64,000 nucleotides of DNA. Origin: Eudorina sp. 2006-703-Eu-15. Its lineage: Eukaryota; Chlorophyta; Chlorophyceae; Chlamydomonadales; Volvocaceae. The position numbers and the translations under genes are program-made. The stretch's first letter is position 1. Each line of letters starts with the position of its first letter. A model generated the notes under the pieces. It was not told the DNA's origin. It was given only the letters and a program-made list of their open reading frames with translations, and searched no databases. The stretch spans positions 744,001-808,000 of the forward strand of contig BDSI01000021.1 of assembly GCA_003117195.1 (NCBI GenBank). The letters run 5' to 3'. Below are positions 45,582 to 58,300 of the stretch, piece by piece.

Positions 45582-48500
45582 ATGCAGGCGTCTCCGTCTG
45601 CAACATGCGCGCCGCCAAGTTGCGCACGCTTCCGACCTCCTCTGTGCCCCGGTAAGACAGAGAGCATGTGCCAAACAATTGAAAAAAATGATGGGTTGCT
45701 GATATCTTATCTGAATTCTAGGATTGTCCCTTGCGAGTCCTGGGTGCCGTGACGGCCTGTGGTCAAGGTTTGACGGAAGCATGGGCAGGCAAGAAGTGGT
45801 CGTGCTTCTACCAAACGGGCACGTTCCCACCCTGCAGGAATTCGCAAAAATTGCGTCGGCAGATGTGAACGCCTGCAGGTTGTTTGTATGGTGAGTCCGT
45901 CGTGAGTACGACACCTTAGTGCACAACTTACCCGCCTGGGATATGCGACAGCCCTCAGAACAGCGTCCTTCCGGGGACGCCGCGGGACCTGCGCCCCGTA
46001 CTCATACCCGTTCCCTTCCCAACGGTTTGTGTGTCAACACTTGCGCTCGCAACTACGACCCACACCTTCCAGCACCCCAAACCTATCGCACACGCAACCG
46101 CGCAACCCAACCGTGACACGCATCTCACCACCACGAAGCAAGGAAAGCGGCCCTGCCCACCCTAAACCTCGTTCCGCGCATCCCGCCGCTGCCGCCAAAC
46201 GACAGGCACACCCCCGGCGCGTGGCGCGGGTGGCCAGCCAGATCCAACGGGAGGTCGGCGACTTGTTCGTGTACGACCCGGTGAGGCCGGCGTCACGGGC
46301 CAGGGGCTGAAGCTGCAGGGGCAGGGGCTGAAGCTGCAGGGGCAGGGGCTGAAGCTGCAGGGGCAGGGGCTGAAGCTGCAGGGGCTGCAGGGGCTGAAGC
46401 TGCAGGGGCAGGGGCTGAAGCTGCAGGCGCAGGGGCTGAAGCTGCAGGGGCAGGGGCTGAAGCTGCAGGGGCAGGGGCTGAAGCTGCAGGGGCAGGGGCT
46501 GAAGCTGCAGGGGCAGGGGCTGAAGCTGCAGGCGCAGGGGCTGAAGCTGCAGGGGCAGGGGCTGAAGCTGCAGGGGCAGGGGTCTCCAGCCGGCGCCCGT
46601 GCTGGACATCTCGACCCAAGGGTGCCGCATCGCCTCTTTCATGATATCGGCGCCTCGCGGCAGCTGTTGGCTGGCTGCGGCTGCCGCGGCTACCGCGGGG
46701 TGGCCCTAGCCCTCAGGAGAGCTACCAGTTGCGGGCTGGGCTCTAGGGTCAGGGCGGTGATATCGGGTGGCGCGCCCACCACATCGGGAGTTTGGGCCAC
46801 GCCCATACTGGCTCCCCCCCTGCCTTCGCAGTGTCTCCAACCCGGTTGTTTGGCCGCGCCAACAACCCGCCGCGCTTTGATTCCGGTAATTGCTTCTCAT
46901 CCCCCCGATCACCCCTTTCCCCCGGGGGCGGGGTTTCTGCAGGTGATCCAAGCGGCCATCTGTCCGGAGCGCAAGGGCGGAGGTGACACGCTGTCGGCCG
47001 TGGCCAGCATCACCAACACCTATGTATCCAACGACCTCCAGGCGCGTTGGGGAGGGTTGGGGCAGGGGTAGGGAGGAGGCAGAGCCGCAGGGTTGGCTGC
47101 TGCTGCTACGCGGCGAGGAGGGGGAATGGTAGGAACACGGAACGCGGAGGAGGCGAGATAGGAAGGCAGCACGCCGCTTCGCCACGCCGGCCTGCAGGCA
47201 AACAGGTCGGGCAGGCAGGCCGACAGGCAGGCAAGCAGGTCGGCTGCCAACCATGCAGTAAGATAGTAATTAAGTCCATCGTCCTGAAACCCAACCAGGT
47301 GTCGCCCTCCCCATGACGCCGTCCCACGGGTTCGTTCTTCGGGTTTATTTATTTTTCTCAATTTATGCCCCATGACGTCCCATCTGGGCGGCCCTTCGGA
47401 CAAGGTCCTCCGTCCCTTTTACCCTCAAGCGCAGTCTGCACAGCCCTTTCAAACTTTTACTATTCCCTCTTTCAACGTCCTGGGTCTCTTTTGCTGCTGC
47501 TTCTGCTGCTGCTTCAGGTCGTGAAGGTGTACATCTCGGTGTATAGCGATGATTACGGCAAGCGCGTGGCCATGCAGAACCTCGTACGGCTAGAACCGTA
47601 AGTGCACGGCATGTACGGCGCAAGGTCGGTCGGCTGCCGACCGCGCCCCACAAAGCCCGCTCCGGGCTCCACCCGGCGCTCTGTCACCCAGTTCGCCGGT
47701 GGTTACCTGCCGATGCGGTGCGGTGCGGTGTGGTGGGGTGCCATGCAGCCGGCATTGAGCTGCGGGCAACCCTGCAACACAAAGCCGCAATGTGTGTCGC
47801 TCCGCATCACGTACGGCAACCTGGTCGGTTCCACGCTTCAACGTGCCGCTCCATCTGATCTACTGCGGTACTGTGTCGTACAGTCGTATACCTAGGCCAT
47901 TGCTCGCGCTGCCTCCCTCCCTCCCTCCACAGTTATGTACGGCGCCTGATCGGCCAACGTGTGCGCCTCCGGCGGACGCCCGAGGTACGGTTCGTGTACG
48001 ACGACAGCGAGGAGGAGGCGGACCTCGTGGTGCGGGTCATCGGGCGTGAGGAGGTGGAGCGATACCGTACAGAGATCGAGGTGTGTGTGTGTGTGTGTAT
48101 GTGTACGGCATGCCAACCAAGTATGTGTACGGCATGCAAACCAAACCCAGCCTGGGAAGCTGGGATAGGCTTCAATTGACAACGGCACTGCACCGTACAC
48201 GGACACCGCGAGGTCTTGAAAATAATGGATACCGGTACTTGCGAGGCAGATAATGAGAGCCAGCCGGAAGCGGCGAAGCCGTTGCGCCACCGACGGCGGC
48301 GCCATGGAGGGGTTCTCCTAGGTTCCAATCCGGCCATCACCGATTGCTGTGTCGGATGTTCACGGGTCGGGGTCTTATCCTCGAGCCCCCTACCGGTGTT
48401 CGCAACTGCCGGTGGTCTCTGCTTGTAGCCTACCACATTTGCAAGCAAAAGAGCGCTGACGACAACCAAACACAGTTGATTGGGTGCACTATAACAAGTT

Positions 48501-49107
48501 CCTCGCCCAACTGTGCACGCCCGTCCCTCCAATAACGCACACGCGCAGTCTGAGCTGGTGCCGGGAGCGCGGCCCGCCCTGGCGGCGGAAGCACACGAGC
48601 TCGAAGGTACCAGTCTCGGGGGTGGCGGGGATTCAGCCGTATGCCCATTGACTCACACACGAAACGCTGTGTCATGAACTGTGCGGGGCTGTTGGCTGAT
48701 CAGAGGTACTGCGTGTTGCCCGCCGCATCCCATGTGTTTGGTCGTGTGGCTGCCCCGCAGGTGGTGGGGAAGATGAGGGCGGCGCGGAGGAGGATGAAGA
48801 GGGCGAAGAGGACGAGTACGACGAAGTGGATGACGACCCGGACGAACTGCCGCAGGAGTATCCCAACCCTTTCGGGGATTTGTTCGGGGACGTGGGTGAC
48901 GATGATTCGGTGCTCCTTGGGGAGAGAAGGCAGGCCGGGAGCGGACGGGGCGGTAAGGGGAAAGGCGGCCGCGGTCGGGGAGGTCGTGGCAGCAGGCCGG
49001 CCGCCCAACAAAAGCAGGCCGGCCAACAAAAACAGAACGAAGGTACGCAAACAGAGTCAGACGCTGCCGGTGCAGGGGCACCGCGGGAGATTCCGGAGGT
49101 GCAGTGA
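45582..49107 (+). CDS. rbfA: Plastid ribosome-binding factor A (376 aa)
   Basis: RbfA binds the small ribosomal subunit and helps mature the 16S rRNA 5' end. Exons 45582-45651, 45952-46280, 46943-47041, 47518-47597, 47933-48080, 48549-48606 and 48761-49107. The first exon (MQASPSATCAPPSCARFRPP) fits a plastid transit peptide and its phase-1 GTAAGA donor matches the next acceptor. The core (about 110-235) shows RVARVASQIQREVGDLFVYD, SITNTYVSNDLQ-VVKVYISV, YVRRLIGQRVRLRRTPEVRF and VYDDSEEEA, the standard KH-like RbfA fold. The C-terminal 115 residues are an algal extension: acidic (GGEDEGGAEEDEEGEEDEYD), then RGG-like (GRGGKGKGGRGRGGRGS). The exon ending at 47041 appears to use a GC donor. Confidence 0.9.
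46299..46580. repeat. 18-bp minisatellite in rbfA intron 2
   Basis: About 15 units of GGGGCTGAAGCTGCAGGG-type sequence, with GGCGCA variants. It begins 18 bp after the donor. Minus-strand frames give spurious Pro-Leu-Gln-Leu-Gln or Ala-Pro-Ala repeats. Confidence 0.95.
47326..47366 (+). repeat. Dispersed GGGTTCGTTTCTGGGT element with TTTATTTATTT tail
   Basis: ACGGGTTCGTTCTTCGGGTT then TATTTATTTTTCTCAATTT. It shares about 35 of 40 bases with 11470-11512. It lies in an rbfA intron. Confidence 0.75.
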
Positions 49108-50376
49108 TTGGAGGTTGTCAGTCCGTGGGCTAGATGGAAGCGTTGCGCTGGCGTAATGGATTTGGACGTTATCCCCCAGGTGCTTTTTATGCTAAGCAGG
49201 CTTTGTCATTGGGGTGGATGGACGGGAACTGCTGATATTTGTTGTTTCTGATAGAGATCTGGTGCGCAAAGGAAAAAGGGACAGAGATTGGAGGTTATAC
49301 CTGCGTCGCAATACCCTCTTATCATTATCATAACAATCTGAAAGCCCCGCATATTTCACGTGCTCTGATTACGAAAGGAGTGGAAGTTCGTTACCGGTAC
49401 TCGCCCGTTGTATGACTGGAACGCTTGTCTCCAGAATCCTGACCATTTGCCCTAAGTTATCCAGGGCTGCACACTCTATTTGACCTTGCGAATGCAGTAC
49501 GATGAGGTGCCTCTACGAACTATCACGATGAAAACGTATCGCCGAGCGTTGCGGCGCTCTAGGTGATCCATTTGCAGCAAAAGTAGTCTTCAATAAAACA
49601 ACATAATATGTTTGGAGCTGTGCTGAAAACTTATGGGGCATATGCTTGACACCCTCGCCACACCGGCGTTGTGTCTAGGGCGTATTGGTGCGCAATGTGA
49701 TTGTTAATATTTCCAAAAGTGCACATGCTGATAATTTATTTTCGTTAAGGACGGCCAAGAAGAGAGAGGGTGGCGTTTGGGAAGCCTTCAGGGTCGCCAG
49801 AGGTCCAGTAGCAGCAGACAGGTATAAAATGTCGGTAAGTATGTGGATTGCAGCGTAACCTTGATATCTGTAGGTAGGATTGAGGGTTCGGTGACTTGCC
49901 ACGTCGTGGCAAGGTAACCTGACCATATGTAGCTTTGAGGAGGAGCTTCTTAAGATTGGCACGGTATGGCCAGGGCCGAGTCGTTATGACCAGCGTGCAA
50001 TGTCATGTCCGCCTCACACGACAGGCTTAACCGCTCCATCTGCACATTCCCCAGAGGAACTGTGTGCACGTATGTCGCCTAGCTTACATGCTCAGGAATT
50101 CTTTGTGGTATCGGTGCCAGGGGCTTGGCTGTTCTTGAACGCACCTGCTGGAAGCTGCGTCTTTCCTCAACCGTCGCACCTTCCCTCACGTACATGCCCG
50201 ACATGGCAGGCCCCCCTCCAGCAGCTTTGAGGCACGCTGTGCCTTTCCTCCTCCATGCTGCCCGCTGAAAAAAGAAAGCTGACGTCGGAGAAGCCACCCT
50301 CTGTTGAATCACGTATTCCGCTCGCCACCCCGACCCCCCCACCACACCCCGCATCCCATTCCCCTAATTCCGGTAG
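49108..50376. other. AT-richer spacer between rbfA and the channel gene
   Basis: It contains the rbfA 3' UTR and the channel promoter. An ATG at about 50256 opens MLPAEKRKLTSEKPPSVES, a candidate first exon for the channel, but no convincing donor links it. Nothing else coding was seen. Confidence 0.45.
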
Positions 50377-53300
50377 AGCCGCCGGTCCACGGAACTGAGA
50401 CCGGTGCCCGAAGATGAGCGGCAGCCCAGCGCTAACGGCGGCGCTGGTGCTGGCGCTGCCGCTGCCGCCGGGCGCGGCGGCGGCAGCCTGCTGCGTGGCG
50501 GCGGCTCCGCCGGCCTCGGCGGCAGCCCCGTTGCGCGCGACGGCGGCGGGGGCGGCGGAGGCAGCGGCACCCTCAGCCACGCGAGCACCTCCCGCCTCGC
50601 GCGCGTCACCCGCGGCGGTGGCCCGTCGGGCGCCCTGGGTCGCACCAGCATTGTGATGAAGCTGCAGCAGAGCGGCAAGCAGCTAATCGATATAGGTCGC
50701 CTGCAGGCGAACTGGCTGAGTAATACACTCGTCAAACGCTCCGACGCGCAGGACTACATCAATGAAGGTGCGACCCACATCGGCTGCGACCCACATCGGC
50801 TGCGACCCACATCGGCTGCGACCCACATCGTCGCCCCACGCACTGGCGCGGCGCTTGCACTTCCTCGGACCGGCTCGGGGCGGGGTGATGGGTGATGCTG
50901 CCAGGCGTCAGCGGATGCGGCAGCGGGAAGGGCCACGTGCGATCGGACCGCCCTCCCTGGGAGACCTCCGATTCGTGCAGGCTGCGAGGCATGACACTTG
51001 CTTGACAGCTTGTTACGGCGCTCGGAAGCGGCAGTCCTGGGAGGGCCGCGTGTCATCACCAAACGTCACACCGTTTTTATCTAAGCGGTGAAAGACCTGC
51101 AGTCCGTGCTCAACTGGACCTAGATCTCCGGGCGCGATGTGGGCAGGGGGCGTTTCATTGACTCGTTCGATTTGGGCCAGTATATCAACAGAGCGCGCTC
51201 TCTCTCTCTGCAGTGTATTGGTGTGCCTGGTTGGAAGGGGCGAGCGAGCACAGGCCGCCGCGCGCCTGCACCCTCATCCATCGGGATCATCGGGATCACC
51301 CACGGGTCGCTCCCACAGCGCCCGCAGTCACTGTCTTTGAGCAGTCCCTGACGTCGTACCGTACTCCTGCCGTACCGCACGCACCACAGCCTGTACCGGA
51401 AGACATATGCGCGCAGTCTCCATGCCGCCCTGCCGACTTGTGCCGCACGGCATCTGTGCCGCCGCGGTCGGCGCAGCGCCCTCCCTTGACAGCGGCTCGA
51501 GCTGCACCCAGCCCACGGGGCTCGCGGGCTGGGTGTGCCCTCGCATCCGCCACCATCCACCCCACCACGCCCCGGACCACTGCCCGGGGGATCACCTGCG
51601 CGAGCCTCTGCACCTAGTCGCAAGCGCCCTCCGTGACACTCTCCCCGACCCACGGGACTCTAGCCTGGCGGCCCTCCTCGCCGCCCGACTCTCCCCCCGC
51701 GCTGTGGACCCGTGGGCTGACGCCGCAGAGGACCAGGGCCTTGTGGCACTGCTGGCGCGCCACGTGGATATCCCCCCCGCGGCCTGGACGAAGCTGTTGG
51801 GGGCCATGGACGGGCACTTCTGGCAGTGAGTGTGTTTTGTCGGGGGAGGGGGGAAGGTGGGTGTGTTTTTGCCGGGGGACAGCGATGCGTCCATGGGAGA
51901 GATTTCAGGGTCGTTGGGCTGGGGCTGCGGGCTGCGGGCTGCTGTTCACACGGTAGCTGCTTGGCGGCAAAAGAAACCGCAACAGCACTTTCGCCACAGC
52001 CTGAGTTCCTTCACCCTTCACCCTGGCGGATGGCGCCCCCTCTCGTGTGCTTCTCCTCTCAATTCTTCAACGCCCAGGATTGTCTTGAGGTAGAGATGTA
52101 ATTGACGCCCCCGCAAACGGCTGCCGCCTGCAGCCCAGACGCCGCTCGGGGCTTTCATCACAACGCCCGATCCCGCCCACCTCCTTTCTCTTGGTCGGAC
52201 CCCCAGGAGCGGCTACACGCCAGGCGATTTCCTGCGCAGCTCCCTTGCGGCGGGAAACCGGGACGACGAGCCCAGTTCCGCCGCCGCTGGCCCCGGCGCC
52301 GCGGAGAGGGCCGACAGTGCGGATCAACTCGCGGGCAAGCGGGAGTGAGTCCCGCTCCTGGCGCTGTTTGGGGGTTCCCGCCGATCTTCGCTACGGGAGG
52401 TTTTCCTTGGTAACGGTCACCATTTTGCGGGTGTGGACGCATCGGGGGAAATGAAATCGGGGGATGCCCTCGGACGAGGTTTTGCGGAGCGGACGGCGTG
52501 GCCGCTCGTCCCCCACCAAACAACGTCAACCGTTGAAAAAGCCCCAGGACCTGAAAATCCAATGATGGTTTATACTATGCGAAACAACCGGCGCTCCTGA
52601 CAACGGGAGTGAGGGCCGCCGGCAGCGCTACGGGTGCGGGTGTGTGCGGTAATCGTGACCGGTGCTCCGGCTGACCGTTGCCAACAGAAGAGCAGAAGCG
52701 AGACCGTGTTTATCCACCCGCGCAGGCGGCTGTCGATATTCTTCATGCCCGTGATCCAACCGTACAATCTGTTTGCCGTATTGTGGACGTTTGGGATCCT
52801 AGCGCTGGATCTGACGTACACCGCCTTCTGGGTGCCCATGAACGTGAGTGGCAGAGCGGGCGGGCCGTTGCGCGTTGGACCGGGCGGGCGCGCGGTGTGT
52901 CTGGAAATCAGCGCGTCAGGGAACAAGGGCGTGGGGATGGGGATGGGACGGGGTTTTGAATTGGGTTCGGCGGCGATGGGCACGCATCAGTGGCTCCCTG
53001 CAAGCGCTGGGAAATCTCAAACGGAGTGTGGGGTGCGGCGCTGGCGTAGGCGAGGCCGGTGGGCGGCTGCATCCCACTGCCCACTACTGCTTTCCAGCGG
53101 ATGCAGGGAAGGCATATTTCTCAGAGGTAGATGAGGGCTGCATCCCACACCGCCACACCCCGGCGTGCGCAAGAACGTCCGCCCGCTGACGGACGCTTTC
53201 GGCTGCGGATGGCACGCAGGTTGCCTTCTGTACGGCTGAGTACGGCAAGCTGAGCTCCGGGTGCACGAGCAGCGACCTGGTGGGCGGCGTGCTGTACTTC

Positions 53301-55256
53301 TTGAACGTACTGCTCGGCTTCCAGGTAGGGCAGGGTAGGGCAGGGTGGGGTAGGGTACACCCGTTTGTTTTCTCGCAAGCAAACCGTCGCAGCAGCCATG
53401 CCTCTGCATGGTGCAGGGACCGTAGGATGAGACGGCGCTGCCATGCAGCCAAGGGCTCTAGGCAGCGATGCGGATGGGCGGTGTGTCCGGGGTTTGTCCG
53501 TGGGTCGCCGAGACACGGACCAGCCGCAAGGGCCGGGCGGAGCTCCCAACGCAGTGCAGCCCTTCGCCGCCTGGATGGCTCACACGCGCCCCATGGATGG
53601 GCGGCTCGGCTGCGGCGATGGGTCAAGCGCGGGCAAAGCTGGCGACGGGCTTCCTGGGTACACGTCCACACCCCGCAAACTATGAACGTCTGATGTGTGT
53701 ACCTTCCACTTATCTCCTCCCATTTTCTTCCTCCCAGTCGTTTCCCTCCCAGTTATTTCTTCCCAGTCATTCCTTTCCCTCCCTGTTACGTCTCGTGTCT
53801 CGCAACTCCCGGGGAAAGGGCCGGGCTTGGGTTTCGTTCTCTTTGACCCCAACTTGCACGCCCCCAACTTCCACGCCCCCAACTTCCACGCCCCTATCCG
53901 GGCCCCAGATCGGCGTGGTGGCCACCAACGGCATCCGTAAACGCACCGTGGTGGACGGTCGCCTGGTGGCGGGGCTGTACGTCCGATACGGCAAGTTCTG
54001 GCTGGACTTCGTGGCGTCCGTACCGCTGCTGTACCTGATCGTCGTACTCGCGGGCCAGGGCCACTTCCAACTCAACAAGGGCTGGGTCAATTGCTTGTCA
54101 CTGCTGCGGCTGCTGCGAATGGTGCGGCTGCTCAGCATCACAAAGGTACGGCAGGGGTACGAAGGGGAGGGGTACGGCAAGGGTGGGTATTGGGAGCACG
54201 GGCGTGTATGGCGTCTGGCTGCGGCGGCGGAGGAAGCGTTGCGTCCGGAGTTGCACCTCCGCGTGCGGTTAAGCACAGCTGAGCTCGTTATCTTCGGCGG
54301 GAGAAACACAGCCCATCGGCAGGCGCAGCAGTAGCAGTAGCGGCAGTGGCACCACCGCCGACACGATGGATAGTCACAACTTCATCACCAACGCGGCCTT
54401 GCTGGCTCTGCACCGCTGAACCGCAACCACTGGCGCTGTCGTCGTGCGACTGACACTTATCATCAATAATGCTACAGTAGATGCTGTGGACTGCGACTGT
54501 TGCTGCTACATCTCTGATAATATCTCTGCTACTGCTACTGCTGCTGTTCAAGTCCCATGACAGCTGTTGCCAACCCGCACCTGCTACTGCTGATGCTACG
54601 GCCACCGCCTCCACCGCCTCCTCCACCGCCTCCGCCCCGCAGGTGGTGTACATGGACTCCCTGTCGGGTCGGTTCCAGGACAGCTGGTTGGCGCGGTGGC
54701 TGTCCGTCACCGTCATCTACTCCATCCTGCTGGCGTACCAGCTGGCGGTGGCCATCAACTTGTTCGCATGCATGATGATCTTGTGCGCCTACTTCGAGGT
54801 GGGAGGGGTTGAAAGAAAAGCAGAGCTGAGTTGGGCGGGAGGCAAAAAGAAGAGAGAAGCCGAGGTTGGAGGGAAAAGAAAAGCCGAGGAGGGAGGGGGT
54901 GATAAAGGAAAGGCGAGGTGGGAGGAGGGTAGGCGAGGTGGGAGGGGGCCAGGCGAGGTGGGAGGGGGGCCAGGTATGGGCCGGAGGGGTTCCGAAGCAC
55001 AGAGCCCCAAGGAGAGGAGGAGGTACGGCGTGGCACCCGGCGGGAAGACAGCGACATGACCTCTACCCCTTCACCTTCTGCCCCCCGCAACACTGAGCTC
55101 CGGTCGTGGGTTACCGCAGCCCCAGCCGGGACCCCCAGTCCTGCACCCCGTCCACCCCACCGGTAGGCACCCGGGCTCTCGCCCCCGGATCCCCACCGCT
55201 CCGGATCCGGGGGGCGGGGGGCATACGGGCCTCTTGACGCGTTGGTGCACACGATT

Positions 55257-55313
<57 letters not shown>

Positions 55314-58300
55314 GATACGCTGGACTTCGCTTCTCGCGGCTCAGTTCTCTTTTACACACACACACACACACACACGTTTGGGCCTGGGCTCGGTCGGGCG
55401 TGTTCCTTTTCTAAACACACCCTTTTGGACTCCCGCCGCTCTTGACAAGGTGACAACCCCCCTCCTTTGGACAGGGCTACGAAAACAGCTGGATGACGGC
55501 GGTAAACTGGGTCAACGTCCCGGAAGCCTCCCCCATCTACCAGTGGTATTGTGCCGTGTACTGGATGATCGTAACGGTACGACGGAACGGCGGTACGACG
55601 CCCTTGTGTAGGGGATTCCGCCGTGCTGTTCTGGCAGCCCGCGCTGGTTGTGGACCTGGAGGACGGCCGTACAACGTTGACGTTGTGGGACGTAGTCAGC
55701 CTTGCGTTCGCTCAACAACACCCCCGCTAGTTGCCCATTGCCCATTGCCCCTGGTCCATCTGCCAGCGAGGCCGTTGCTTTCAACCACCCGTTCGCGCCT
55801 GCCTTGTGCGCACCCACAACACCACCCACAACACCACCCACAACACCACCCACAACACCACCCACAACACCACCCACAACACCACCCACAACACCACCCA
55901 CAACACTCTTCTCCGAACGCACGTGAGCCCGTGCCCCCCGGCGCAACCCCCAGGCCACCACCACCGGCTTTGGCGACTTCCAGCCGCGCAGTCTGCCGGA
56001 GCAGGTGATTGCGAATGTCGCGATGGTGGGTGGAATGATCATGTTCGGCGTGCTGGTGGTGTCCATCGGCCAGGCGCTGGCGAAGGCCACTCGCGAAGCG
56101 TTGCAGGTACGGTGCCGTACAATTTGTACGATGTACGTTGTATCAAGGGAGAGCGGCCGACTCTGGAACTGGGCTGCAGCCGCCCGCCTCGGCGGTTGTA
56201 GTGTGACGCTCGCGCCCCGCGCTGGCCTGTGCTGTCCTGCCCTGCGCGGCCGCGGTGTCGAAGTGGGGACTGGGAGCGGTGATTCTTGTGGAGGTTGATG
56301 GGCGGCACATGGCCACTCTCGACGACCAAAGGGGCGGCGCCAGGGGCCCCGCGGCATCTATCCGGGCGGGCTGCACCGCACACCCTCACCCCACACCACC
56401 GGGCCGCACCACGCCCCGGCCTCACCCCACACCACCGGGCCCCACCCCCACCTTTGCCAGGCGTACAACGTGCGTCAAAGGATCATGCACGTCATGGACT
56501 GGGCGGAGCACCGCAACCTGCCGGACGACCTGAAGAAACAGGTGCAGGTGCGCCGGGAGCCGCCCTGTCGTGAGAGGCGGAGGTGGGAGGCGGAGGAAAC
56601 GAGTTCTAGTGTGCGGCGGGTGGGGGCGGGGTACTGACGCGTGGAAGGAAGTGAGAGGGAGAGCGGGATGGGACACGGGGTGGGTTGCGGCGCGGCCGGA
56701 GGAACGGGGCAAGTCCGGACGGGGGGTGTGTATCTCGTGTGACTGTGATGGGGGGTGGGGTTCGCTGTTTTTGGTTGACAGAAAGGGGGGTCCAAGTCCT
56801 GAAGGGGGGGTTTCCAAGTCAAGGATGTGCCGAAGGAGGACCCCAGGCGGTGGCCGAGGCCCTAGGGTCGACTCGAGTGTGCCTTGCTTCACCCGCGGAG
56901 GTGGGTTCGCTCCGGCCAGGCGTGAAGCGACACTGCCACGTTTCCGATATGTCAAGCCCCGGGGCCCCCTTCCTTCCTTCCTTCCCCGTGATTCCTTCCC
57001 TGCCGCCGCTCTCCGCCACGTGCCTCTGAGCTGCGGTCTGACTGCTGCCCCGACCCGCCCCGACCCGACCCGACCCGCCCTGCCTTGCATCCTAGATCCT
57101 CTGATTCTAAGCGCTGGCAGCCAACGTCGCCAACCATGTCTATGAACCCCGCTATTCACTTTGCCCCTCAACCCGCTCCGCACCCCGCCACGCCCCGCAC
57201 CCCGCCCTGCAGCCCGCGCCACGCACCTCATCCCGCCCCTCAACCTGCCCTCCACCCCGCCTCTCACCCCGCCCCGCGCCCCGCACCCCGCCCTCGCCCG
57301 GGGGGGGGGGGGAAATCTCCCTGCCCATCCCTAGAATTTCTTCACGGATAAGTACGGCCGCAAGGAGGATGACGCCGTTGACGTCGCCATGATGTCCGTC
57401 CTGCCCAGCCGGTTGAGGGCCAAGGTGGCGCAGTCGATCTGCACCCCGCTGCTGGCCGCCGTAGACATCTTTCGCGACCTGCAGGCGGCGGACCTGCAGG
57501 TAGGTACACGGAAGACGGCTGCTGCCTAGTTTGGGGGTCCGGGTTCGGGTGTGGGTTTGGGTTTGGGTGTAGAGGAGAAGCGAGCCGCCCGGGTGTGGGT
57601 GTGGGTGTGGGTGTGGGTTGAAAAAACGAAAACTAAACCCAGGGAATGACGGGTGTGGGCTTGCTAACCGGTGGTGACCGCGCAACATGCGAGATTGCAG
57701 TTGTGTGTTGGTTTAACAGACGAGAGCAGGGACGACTGAACGTGTTCCCCGGCCCTCGGTGCGCCCTGCGCCCTTCGACGTTCGACCTGCGCCCTTCGAC
57801 GTTCGACCTGCGCCCTTCGACGTTCGACCTGCGCCCTTCGACGTGCAACGCCCCGTCAGACGCTGCTGGCGGAGAGCATGAAGCCCATGCGTCTGCCGGC
57901 CGGTGGGTCAAGAAAAGCGCCCAGCCGTCCCGCCCGTGGGCTCGTCCGGGGGTTGATACATTCAGGAGGGATCAAACCCAGAAACGAACCCGGGCATCCG
58001 GGCCCTGAAGCGGGCCTGGTCCACCTAGGGTGTTGGGGGGCGCCTCAGGGCGGGAAGGGGGAAAGGGCGCAGGGGCGAGTGCAGTCGCCCCCGGTACTGT
58101 GGATGGGGTGGTGCGGCCGTCGCTGGGGGTCGCTGTCTGTTTGCTGGAAGGCGGTTGGGGGGCAGCGGCGGCAGGCAGGACGCGGGCGGGGAACGTATGT
58201 GTGATGCGGCAATGACGTCCCGCGCGCGCGGCCACGGCTCCACACGCAGCTGCCCCCGGTCTAAGTCTTGTCGGCCCCGTCACCTGGTCGACGGCTCCGG

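Noticed and set aside
45781..45891. MGRQEVVVLLPNGHVPTLQ exon with GTGAGT as the rbfA start
   Set aside because: It ends in phase 0, whereas no following acceptor fits that phase. The 45582 exon fits phase and transit-peptide composition better.
46034..46642. 202-codon minus-strand Leu-Gln-Pro repeat frame
   Set aside because: It reads the 18-bp array in the rbfA intron; the opposite strand carries real rbfA exons at its edge.
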